Shown here piece by piece: positions 35,954 through 46,588 of a stretch of 64,000 nt of DNA. Made by a program: the position numbers and the translations under genes. The notes beneath the pieces were generated by a model. That model was not told where the DNA came from, did no database searches, and worked only from the letters and a program-made list of their open reading frames with translations. The stretch covers positions 1,860,001 to 1,924,000 of the forward strand of contig OZ234499.1 of NCBI GenBank assembly GCA_965153455.1, given 5' to 3'. The DNA comes from Sphagnum compactum (taxonomy: Eukaryota; Bryophyta; Sphagnopsida; Sphagnales). Each line of letters begins with the position of its first letter. Position 1 is the first letter of the stretch.

Positions 35954-35988
35954 GGGTTTAGGGTTAAACCCTAAACCCTAAACCCTAG
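35954..35988. repeat. head-to-head telomere-type repeat
   Basis: GGGTTTAGGGTT is followed directly by AAACCCTAAACCCTAAACCC: one and a half G-strand units meeting about three C-strand units at a palindromic junction. Read in either direction, telomeric repeats face inward. Confidence 0.9.
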
Positions 35989-35989
35989 A

Positions 35990-37925
35990 AACTTTTTTTT
36001 TTTGAAAACCGGATCCGAGTCTCTAAACTTTGGAAATTTTCAAAGAGCAGACTGGGTCCAGGTTTTTCTTAATCCCAGTGACGGGCAGATGGGCAGGTAT
36101 GAAGAAATTGGTGGTGGGTCGGTGGGGTGACCAGGGGTTTTGGAATTTTTTTTTTAAAGCCGGGTGTGTACAATGGTCTCAGCTCTTTAGCAAAACCCCT
36201 TCCTCATATCCTACCTGGTTGTTTAACATATCCCGGTTCTTTGAGAGGTTACCTGACTGGGTATATTTCTTGGCTCTTTTACCTGGGTCTTGAAATTCAC
36301 GGTTTGGCCTTCTTCTTTTTTTGCATTCACAAAACCAACTGAAAACTTTGCCCATTGTGGACTTTTTACTCTTTTCAACATGCATCAATCCATGACAAAT
36401 GGGAAACACAGAGTTCTAAAATTTTATTGGAACAAATAAAACTATAGACGCATTGTTTTTTCTAACTTATAATGTTTTTGCCATTTTGATGTAGCCCCCA
36501 GTATTGGTTGTAGAGTGTATTATAAAAGAGGAGTTGGGGGCTCCTTTCCAATCTAGGGTATGTGTGCATTTTGTGAGTTTGACTTACCCATGGTTTATCC
36601 ATGCATCATATTGGTTTTAACTTGCATTTTTTTTTAAAAAAAACTTTGTGCAAGTTGATTTCACTTTGAACTTTAGTTTGTGAATTCATTTGAGTCCCAT
36701 CCTTGAACTCTCAACTTCAATTTTGTCTTAAAAATTAGGGAACAATGTGTTATAAGTTTGTATTTTGTTACATCTTTGGGAACCAACAAGTTTTTTTACC
36801 TTTGATACCACTTGACAAAGTTAAAAGGTGCGTCATTCAAAATCAAAAACTTTTGCCTCCTTTTCAATAAGGTAGTTATGAAACTTCTCATTGGAAAACT
36901 ATTTTAATGAAGCTCCCAACACATGGATATGATAAAATGGAAGGCATCCCCAAGGACTCAATGCCCTTAATTTTGGTTCAAAACACAACCTTTCATAGTG
37001 GGTTACAAAACTTTCCCAATGGCTTCATGAAGATCCCGGATTCTTATAAAAGGTAATTTGTCGACTATAACATAATGCAATGACATTTCAAAAGGTCAAA
37101 GCATCTTGTCCAATAATAAAACTTGTGTTACAACCTTATAAGTAACAACAAAATCAATTCAATGTAACATATTAATCATATTTTCAACAAGAGTACAAAA
37201 TTTCAGTTGTTGATTAAAATGTGATTATCAAAAGTTGAAATAAAAATCACATATTTGGTCTTCACAAATGTGTTCATTCAAGCTTCAAGCCAAAATTTAT
37301 GCAAGCATTATTCCATGTTTATTTCCCCTTGCCAATTTTTTTGGCCAAATAATACATTTGTAAATTTTAGTTTGAGCAACCTTTATAGATGCATATTTTA
37401 ATCCATGAGCCACTAGTAACATATTGGAAAACCTTTGACAAAACATGCCCAAAGCATAACCTATCAAATGGTTCCAACAAAGTGAAACTATCACATGAAA
37501 CAATTGAATCAAAGCACGTGTATAAGTCTATAGATTGGACCCTCATCCTTCATGTAAGCAAAGATTTTATGAGTGAGGGAAATCTTATCAAATGGTAATA
37601 ATCTCCAAACCATAGCTACACTGTTAGTGTTCATCAATAAACAAATAACCCAATAGTCATGTGTTTAACCTCTCGCTTGTTTGAAAAAAAACTATCAACA
37701 GCAACAAACACAATATGCACCTTTTTCAACATCCATTAATCAAATGCATGTAGTTGATAAACAATCTACCATTGCATGTTATACATAAATAACCATAGAT
37801 TTTCCACCAATGCAAACAAAACCTTTTTCTTATTAGTGAAATGGGACAACAATCTTTGGACAACAATAAATTATCTATAATTTGGAATTGTTATTTTAAA
37901 AATCATTTCCAAATTAAAAAATTTA
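35990..37925. other. no supported gene
   Basis: A segment at 36020-36330 has higher GC but no domain-bearing frame; words like ACCTGG and CCCGGTT recur. From 36420 on the DNA is AT-rich without long frames. Confidence 0.45.
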
Positions 37926-38084
37926 ATTTACCTACTTACCTTACCTTACTTAGGGTAGGCCACCTAGGCCTAAGGAGCCTAGGCCTAATCCTAGTTAAAT
38001 TAGGCTAGATTTTAAGCTAAGTTCTACCTTAAGTTATTTAAATTAAGCCTTAAGTTAAATTAGATAGATAGTTTATGACTCACC
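37926..38084. repeat. CCTA/TAGG-rich cryptic repeat, short block
   Basis: Words such as CCTACTTACC, TAGGCCTAAG and CCTAGTTAAATTAGG dominate. It is the same sequence style as the large block at 39900-40670, and it flanks the GC-rich repeat copy that follows. Confidence 0.7.
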
Positions 38085-38972
38085 CCTAAGCTCCTTGATG
38101 GACTCAACTGCGAGTCCAAACGTGAAGACAGCGGAAGGAGAAGGAGTTGGGGCGTGTTCTTTGGCTTGCAACACTTCGGGGGTAGAGGGGCGTGCTGGAA
38201 CTCCGGGATGGGGATTAGGAAGATTGACAACCAAATTAATTACTCACACGGACCTGCACAAACCAAACAACAAGTTGGTTAGTGCGTAGCTGGAACACTT
38301 TTGGTGCACAAACGAACCACTGACAAACACGAACTCACAAAATTCACCACAACCTAGACTTGGGGGAAGCCACCACCTTCCCCCTTATAGTATTTTCTGT
38401 GCCTAGCCATGGGGCCAGCACCCAAATGTCATTTTGTCCCGGGAAATTCCCAAAATTGGGACTTTCGCAACTTTGGAGGTGCATAACTTTGTGTGCATAC
38501 CTCTGATTGAGGTGAGGTCTAAAGCAAAGTTGTAGCTCTCATTGAGATCTTTCTAACGGTATGTGACACACCACTTAAAAGCAAGGAAATTAGGGAGATT
38601 CTTGACTTTTAGTGGTCGAAAGTCAAATTGATAAGTTGACTCCCAACCCTTCTTTTGACCATAACTTGTGTTTTAAGTACCAAATCAGTCATGCAAACTC
38701 ATTTTAGACATTTACATTTCAAGAGTTTTTCAATGATATAAGGAATTTTTCAATCCAATGGGTTTTGACCCCTACAATCGCTCTCTGAAAATTTGGGAGT
38801 CCATAGGGACTCCAACTCCCAAAGTGGGAGTTCATTTGGGAGTGTGGAGGTTCATTCCCTCACATTCTCCCACACTCCTGGGAACATGAAATGTGACTCT
38901 CGAGCTTCACTCTTGGCCTGCACCTTCGCAAGCCCTTGCCTTGGTCGCGAGCCCAAAGCTAGGGTTGCGACA
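38085..38972 (+). mobile_element. GC-richer dispersed repeat, copy 1
   Basis: Matches the copy at 61976-62830 in inverted orientation. Shared landmarks in order are GAGGGGCGTGCTGGAA, TACTCACACGG.CCTGCA, TGTCCCGGGA, AACTCCCA..GTGGGAGTTCA, GGGAGTGTG, CCTTGCCTTGGTCGCGAGCC and the end CTAGGGTTGCGACA at 38972. By eye the copies are about 70-80 percent alike. The start at 38085 is where similarity appears to begin (CTAAGCTCCTTGATGGACTC), corresponding to the tail of the MULE-like frame beside copy 2. It is either a MULE 3' end or a solo-LTR-like piece: read in reverse it begins TGTCGCAACC, a form seen in Ty3 LTRs. Which one is undecided. Confidence 0.7.
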
Positions 38973-39020
38973 GTTTAGGCCTAAGTTAAACTACTTATGT
39001 AGCCAATTAAGATAACCTAG

Positions 39021-39092
39021 GTTACAAATGTGAGGACTTCAACTCCTCACTTCCATGTTATGGAGTCAAATCCTTAACCATTCCGCCACCAC
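39021..39092 (-). tRNA. tRNA-like sequence (pseudogene or SINE head)
   Basis: On the minus strand, GGTGGCGGAATGGTTAAGGA resembles the A-box and D-arm of Leu/Ser-type tRNAs. GAGGAGTTGAAGTCCTC makes a perfect 5-bp T-arm stem with a 7-base loop where box B would lie. The acceptor ends do not pair well and no good anticodon arm is visible, so I do not think it is a working tRNA. It lies about 50 bases from the end of the repeat copy at 38972. Confidence 0.35.
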
Positions 39093-39899
39093 CTTCATAA
39101 GGTGATTTTTTTGTCAACATATTATAATGATTTGTTTCATATTAAATTTGGCATAGGTGGGTAGGTAGCCAAACATATTAAGTATATTAACCTACATAAC
39201 GTAAATAACTTTTAAGTTAACTTATTAAGCCTAGCAAGTTGGGTAAATAATCAAATCAATATGGTTGATTTGACTAAATTTTAACCATCCAGTATGGTTA
39301 GTTTGATTAAGGTATGGTTGTTCTAACAAACCCTTTTTTTGGTTTGCTCTTTTGAATAGATGTATGACTTAACATTTAAAGTCAAAAAAGTCACATTAAT
39401 CAAAATTACAAACCAAAAGAATCGTGTTTTTTTCATACCCCATGTTTATATTCAAAATGGACATCCCTTTTAGTCAATGCAAACATTTCAACCAAGTTGA
39501 ACCTTTTGAGAAGTTATGATCTTTTAATAACGAATGTCAATACCATTTTTGAATTAGTGTGCAAAAGAAAACAAATTAAAAATTTCACTTGGTGTCACAT
39601 TGTACACATGTTTAATTTTTAGCTGGTTCTTGGCATTATAAGGAATTTGTATATTAACTATTTAACTAAATGACTATTTTTGAAACAATAATCATATCAA
39701 AGTGTAACTTACACACATTTTTCAGGCAACTAACATCCAACCTATATGCCTTATTATTGATTTTTAAGCTTAAAATGTGTAATGACATATGCCTATGTGA
39801 CACATTGATTTACAACTAAAATGTGGAAACTTGGGGATTCTTTAATCATTGAAATGTACTTGACATGTGGTGACTTCTAAGTTGAACAAATCGCACTAG

Positions 39900-40670
39900 A
39901 AGGCCTTCTTAAGGTAAATTAAGTTGTGTAGGCTAGTCGGCCTAGCCTACCTAAGTTAGGGTGCTTGGATGAGGCAATTTAACCTACACAACCTAGGGCA
40001 CTTAAATTAAAAACATGGGATATTAGGCGGTTTAAGCTAGACACCTCAACCTAAACTATTTAAACTATCTAGCCTAACTTAGGGTAAGCATGTTGCAAAG
40101 TAAAAATGTAATCCTTTCACATTTAAGGGGCAAAATGCCTACCATTTGACCAACTTTTTTTTTAATGCAATATGAATTGGATCCATATTTTAATAAATTT
40201 TTTTCTAATTTACCTAAGTGATGTACTTAACCTACCTATTATGTAAGCTGCTTAAACGCCTACCTAAAGGCTATTTAAATGTTGCTTAGGGTACTTAGGG
40301 GCCTACATAGGATTATTTAGGCTACCTAAGGGTTGTTTAGGTTATTTATGGTACCTAAGGGTTGCCTAAGTTCATAAGGGGTACCTATGGGTTGCTTGGA
40401 CCAATTAAAATACCTTTGGGCCTACCTAGGGGTCACCTAGACTAATTAAAGTACCTATGGGCATACCTAGGGCTACCTAAATTGATTAGGGTACCTAGGG
40501 GCTCCTAGGTAATCTAAGGTGCTTAGGGATTACTTAAAACATACGTAGCGTACCTATGTGTTATCTAAGTGATTGTCTAGACTACCTAAGGTATTTAGGG
40601 GTTACGTAACACATACCTAGGTTGCTTATGGGCCTACCTAGGTTATTTAAGCATAGGCAATCTAAACTAA
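39900..40670. repeat. large CCTA/TAGG-rich cryptic repeat block
   Basis: Hundreds of bases are composed of units of about 15-30 bases such as 'gtacctaggggttacctaagttaattagg', mixing CCTA and its complement TAGG on one strand, with many CCTAGG palindromes. Spacing is irregular, so it is not a clean satellite. A similar block lies at 59360-59990. No frames are coding. Confidence 0.8.
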
Positions 40671-43600
40671 CATGTCATATTGTGTGCACTTGCTAGCCAT
40701 TGGCACATGTATAGTTGCAACAATGATATATAATGATAATACAAGTTGAACAAGACATGACATGTTGTCTAGTTATTTATGAACCACAATATTAGTTGCA
40801 GAAACAACAATTTTTTCATCTATTGTTAGATGCCACAAATTATGGATGATATGAATACACTTTTGATTTTCATTTTGATCCAAACTATCAATAGTTGCAA
40901 ATAATAATTGCATCTATAATATAAAACCATATTGTAGTCAAATAGGTGACTACAAGTCATTTTTACCATGGTGTCACAAGACAATTGAATGGAAATCACA
41001 AAAGTGATTGATTTGGAACCAAGTTGGAAACACATGGGTTGGTATGTACAGGATTCCTTATAATGTGATCTAACGGAGTAAAAGAAACATTGGTTTGTTT
41101 TTTAATATATATTTTAGTTGAGGTGACGTGTTCAACTTCAAGATGAATTTTTTTGGGTTATTATGTCATTTGATTTATTGTAAACATTGAAGCCATTCCT
41201 AAGCTTATTGTGTAATGCTAACACTTTAGAACCAACAACTTCACTATGACAAATTATGCACCACATGATTTGGTTCTAATTAGAAAGATTTATTGGTTGG
41301 TTGTTATTCCCCTTAAAAATGTTTTTGTGAGTGAATTTTGATTGTGAAACTTCCACGCAATCCTTTGCTTCCACAAAGTTGTGATGTGCAATTTGAATAC
41401 ATGTATGAATCATCAATAGGAATAATTTGTGAAGGGTGTAACTTTCCACCTTCTTGTAATAGATGCATATCATCATCATTATGATTATTATCATTTTTTT
41501 AATGGGTTTAAAAAAAAATTGTGATGTTTCTAAGTTTTCAACTTCCTAATAGGTTCTATAAGTCTTATCATGAATATTCATTAATTGAATCCTAATCAGG
41601 AAAAGAAAGGAAATCTTGATGGAAGGATAATTGTTTGGGGAAAGTCAATAGAGTTTGCCATCCTTGATTTTTCTTAACTCCTACACTTGTGATGTGAAAA
41701 GGATGTCAACAAAAAACAAGATTTGAAAAAAAAGTTAAGGTTTCCCTATGGTCAATCAATTTTCCACATTTGAAAGCTTAAAAGGGCAAATGCACATGTC
41801 TTTTTTCTTAAAATTGGCAAATGCTTTGGGTTGAAACGTGTGAAGTGAATCTTAAATGTGTATTACATTCATTGTGTTTGTCTTTTTCTTTGCAAATTCA
41901 TGAAATGTTGTTTTCGATAACAATAAATGTGGGAAGTTAATAAGGAGGTGGGAAGCTAATATGGAGGTGAATTATTGTGTTTTATAATAAGAATGATAGC
42001 TTTGTGAATTAAAGAGTGCACAAATTCAAAGGATTTTTTTTTAATGTATGGTCATATTGCATAAAAATAAAAATAAAAATGTGTTTGTAAGTAGAAATAA
42101 ACCTTTTGTTAAATTATTTATGCTAGATTTAAAATGTACCTAATGAAGTGAGAAGGCATGTTTAAGGATATGATGAAAACTTTAGGTTATTGTTAAGTGT
42201 CATGTGAGGAAATGAAAGATGCATGTTGATGAAAATGTCAAGGGTAAAAGCAGACTAAGGTGGAATATTTTTTGGCATATGTGGAGTTCATGCTAGTGTT
42301 AAAATAAGAGTCCATTTTACACTGTAGCAAAATAAATTATATTGCACAAACCATATAGCAAGGTTAAACAAATTTTTTAACTTATAGACTTTATCATTTG
42401 TAACTAAATTTACATTTAAAAAATGAAAAGTTAAATTATTAATTCAAATGAATAGAAGAATTTAATAAAAATCCATATTTCATTGTATATTTCAATTTAT
42501 GGTTTTCAAAATCTTTCAAAATTGTCTTCTTGTGTATCGATGGCATCACAGTACTTTTTATATCAAAGAAATTACTCAATTAAGCATTTTAACAAATATA
42601 ATGAGTCCATAATCCTATGATATAGATTGTGATGCTAGATTTTTGGCATTTCAAAAGTCCAATACGTTATGGTAACTTAAAATTTATTCATGAAATTCAT
42701 ACAATGTGATCATATCACATGTAATATTATTTTTTTGAGTTTTTTTCACATATATTAGTTATTTATATTTTGTTCCATGGCCCATGAATAATAATCCAAC
42801 AAGTTATGACAAAATTATGTACTTTGCCTTAATGTGCTTTCACCCAATTGCCCATAGAAGGTTTTGTTTCAATATCCATATTTGTGAATCATTGTTGTGT
42901 GAAATCTTTATAGAATGGGCAATTTGGATTATTATGGGTTAGATATGCATACATGGAAAATTGACAATGCAATAAGATTAATATGTTGTTAGTGTGCATT
43001 TGTCTAATTTATTTAATGAATGTCATGGTTTTGTATTCTTGAGAGAAGATTGGTATCCTATAAGATGAGTCTATGCATTCTTAATAATTATTCATGTGCT
43101 TAAATTAGGAATAAAATTACTTTTTGTTGAAAAGGTTTCTGAATGGCAACATCTCCAAGGTGGATTAAACATACATGAAATCATGGATTGTTACTTGTGA
43201 TTGAAGTATGGAAAATATTTGGGTTTTATTATTCATCATGAGAGCTAAAGGTTTTCACATGTGTATGCCAAATGATTAAATCCTTGGCACATGTAATTAT
43301 GTAAGTGAAATGTTTAATTGAAGTCTTTATTCAAGGGAGGTGTTTGTTTGTTGGATAAATCTATTGGGACCACAAGTAGGCAATCATAGGATGGGCAAAG
43401 TGTGGACCAAGATTTGGCACAAGAAAAAGACTTGATTCAAAAGAAATGTCAATATTTTGCACATTTTGTTAGTTTGCTAGTGAGGACCAAAAACACATCT
43501 TAGTTTGTTGTTTGTTGCAATGAATTGATCTGTTTAACACATTATGGTAATTGTTTTTTTTTTGGGGTGTGATGTAGTCAAGGTAATGCAAGGACCTAAA

Positions 43601-44399
43601 AGATCATGAGAAGACACAAGTTTAAATGTTTAGTTTGTTTAAGGTATATTAGTTTGGATGTTGATCTTCCTTTTTCATCACATTCCCTTGATGCTTCATG
43701 TAATTGCTTAAAGGTTAAGCAACAAAGTGAAAAACAAGGAGCATTTCATGACAAGTGACATAAAATTAAAAATGTCAACCAAAGCTTCAACATTTTCGCA
43801 AACCACAAACCTTTATTGTTGCATATAGCAACATTATAGTAGAGGCGATGTGGTTATAAAAAAAAAAAAACGAAGAAAGATTTTAATAGCTCTCGTAGTT
43901 GGTGAGAAACAACAATAGATAGAATCGTAAACCAAAAAGTTTCAAGCTCTTACAAACCTTCAATCCTTCATATTGTTTTGTTGTAATAGAAGCAATATGA
44001 TAAAAAAACAAATAACAAAAAGAACCATCAAATCATAAACCAAAAAGTTTCAAAACTTTCCACCACCTTAGTAATTTGCAAAAGCTTGGATAGAGTAAAG
44101 CACAAAGCACGATCACAAACAAAACATTTGAAATCAAAATCCAAGAAATCACTTACCTTTTAATTTACACCTTCAACTTCAAACACAAATATGAGCTCAA
44201 TAGATTCCATCACCAAGAAATTGCATTGATGATTACATAATACTAGGGTGCAATGACATGAACCTAAACATGTAACATTCACAATCGACAACTTGAAAAA
44301 TTGCTAATTGTTGCAAACAAGGAGAGAGAGACACCTGACACTTGAACCCTAACCCTAATGTATACCACCGCCCAGTCTACCAAAACTACGTACTCAGGT
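40671..44399. other. no supported gene; AT-rich DNA
   Basis: More than 3.7 kb without a frame longer than about 75 codons and without recognised domains. T-rich and A-rich runs are frequent. A GAACCCTAACCCTAAT telomere-like motif occurs near 44344. Confidence 0.55.
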
Positions 44400-46588
44400 T
44401 TTTGACAAATATCCGGCCCACCTCATTTCTCCAAGGTATGAGCAGGGTCAGGATCTTAAGAATCTAGGTTTGCATACTCAGGTTGATACCCGATCGGGAC
44501 TTGGAGAAATTTCAGATACCTGCCCCACATTGTGTTGAACAACCCCTTTCCCCCCCCCCCCCCCTCTCCTCCTTTTCTAGTGATGAACAGTACACTAAAT
44601 GTGGGTATGGGTCTCTTTTGGAGACATCTGATAAAAAAAAGAAGAAGAAGTGGGCATTGAAAATTAATGAGAAAACAAGCCTGTTGTCCAAGAGCAAGCA
44701 AAGGACCTAGCTGGATGGGGTGCAGGTGCCCTGCTAGCTGCAAGGATCCAGGAAGGAGCTAGACATGGGCAAGAGACCCAATGAAAGAGCTATGGCCAGG
44801 GACCCAGAAAGGAGCTTCAAAGTATGTAGTTTGATAGCTTTAGCTGCTGCAGGACCAACCCCAGATTTTCTTTCTCTCTTTCTTTCTTTCTTCTGTCACA
44901 TAGTAATGCAAGCCTCGACTTTTCATCGACGTTTCTTCTAGTCATTTGGTTCATTTTTGTGATGATGATGGTTTTTGCAGCTGGAATGGTGGTGATATCT
45001 GCAGTGAGGATGATCTGAGTAAGCACTGCAGTGGTGAGAGACAAGACCTGTTTTGTGATGAATGGATCCATTATTGAAACTTGGCCGGTAGCTAGCTAGT
45101 TAGTTATGATGTAGTAGTAGTAGTAGTGGGCCGCCCGGGCTGTGTGGCAGCCGTAGCTGCTGCATCTGTTTCCCAGACTCTCTGCAGCCAGCCAGAGCAG
45201 CGCCTGTCTCGTGATTTCCTGATCAGTCAGCCCTCCTGCTTCCGGAGACCTTCGTCTATGGTAAGAAAGAAAGTATATGCTTCTGTAGAGCTGCTGCTAC
45301 GTGGTACTTCCTTCCATGCTAGCTAGCCAGCTAGGTGCAAAGCAAGTCGAGAGCTGCAGCACTACTACCCTTACTGGCCTACTACTACTACTTCTTCTAC
45401 TACTACCACACTTTTTTGTCTTTTTCATTGCAAGCTCCTCGCCCTTGCCTCCAGGGCGCCGGTAGCAACTCAGCTGAGTGGGATTCGATTGCGGTAGCTT
45501 CTCCTCGTCTGACACAATCTGCTGATCAGCCCACACCAGCAGCTAGCTGCATATACATATAGGTGTTCTCTGTGTAACTCGGCTGCAGTAATAACTTCCT
45601 TTCGTAGTTCAGCAGCTGGAATAAGAATTAGTTTCCCACTGCGCTGTTTGTTTGTTTGTTTGTTCATTCATCACCGCAGAGGACAATTGCAGCTACTAGC
45701 TAGGTCGATCACATGAGCAGCATTGCTCTAATCTTGTACCACTCTGCCATATCCCAGTCTTTTGCACACAGCTACTGATCAGTTTGCAAATCGGATTACT
45801 CGTTTTGTAAAGAACTTGGAACGTATTTTTGGTGCTGTGATCATCTCCCGCCAACTGCGGCTTTTCTGATACTCAGCTGCATCGTTATACGTTCAAGGGT
45901 ACAATACGGGTGGCGGAGTTGCAAGCCTCAGCTGCTTCTTCGGACTGTCCAGCTTTTTATCTGTTTGGTTCAGCAGCTCTCTCTCATTCCGACTACAAAT
46001 TTACACTCGCGGGTGGCGGCATTCAGAGTTCTGATTTGAGGCTGCAGCAGCATAGTTCTTGGATGATCAAGGTAGATTTTCTCCCGCCTCAAGCAAGCTC
46101 AAAGTCTTGAAACCTAGGAGCTACGATTCATACACCGACCTCTTGTCTTGGGAAGTCCAGATGGTGCAAGGACTCTTCTACATTGTAATTTGATTTATGG
46201 TGCAATGCGCTTAAACCCTGTGTGAGCTGCATTCGAAGTTTGTCTTTACTACAGCTGGAACTGAGATATATGCTTGTAAACATAACCAGTTCCTCTGAAT
46301 GCTGCTGCTATTGTCCGCTGCAGGATCGGAGCCCTGATCAGTGACGCGGAAGTTCTTAACGTCGCAGTCTTTGACAACCCAGCTAGCTCTCTTGCAGGCG
46401 ACTGCGATGCAGCAGCACTCGGACACTACTGCACTGATGATCTGAGTATTTTCTGGCCAGAAGAGATCATTAGCGCGCGACCCCAAGTAAGTTTTCAGCA
46501 GCTGCTGAGGAACTCGTGGATTGTCGAACTTTGGTATTGATCATCGATCCATCGGTCAGTTTGGTGCAAGAGGACTGTTGGTTCGAAA
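44400..46588 (+). promoter_or_regulatory. probable 5' flank and leader of the oxidase gene
   Basis: This holds a run of about 15 C (near 44550), a degenerate 'ggacccaggaaggagct' repeat (44700-44820), (TAG)n near 45112-45127, CTACTACTAC runs near 45380, many AGCTAGC palindromes and dense CAGC/GCAGC words. Composition is GC-richer than the flanks. No frame has a domain. An open stretch at 46324-46486, bounded by CTGCAG| and |GTAAGT, could be a leader exon of the gene at 46589; see findings. Confidence 0.4.

Noticed and set aside
44456-44743. Open frames across the poly-C tract
   Set aside because: They depend on a homopolymer run and the translation (GGGGGKG or PPPPPL) is low complexity.
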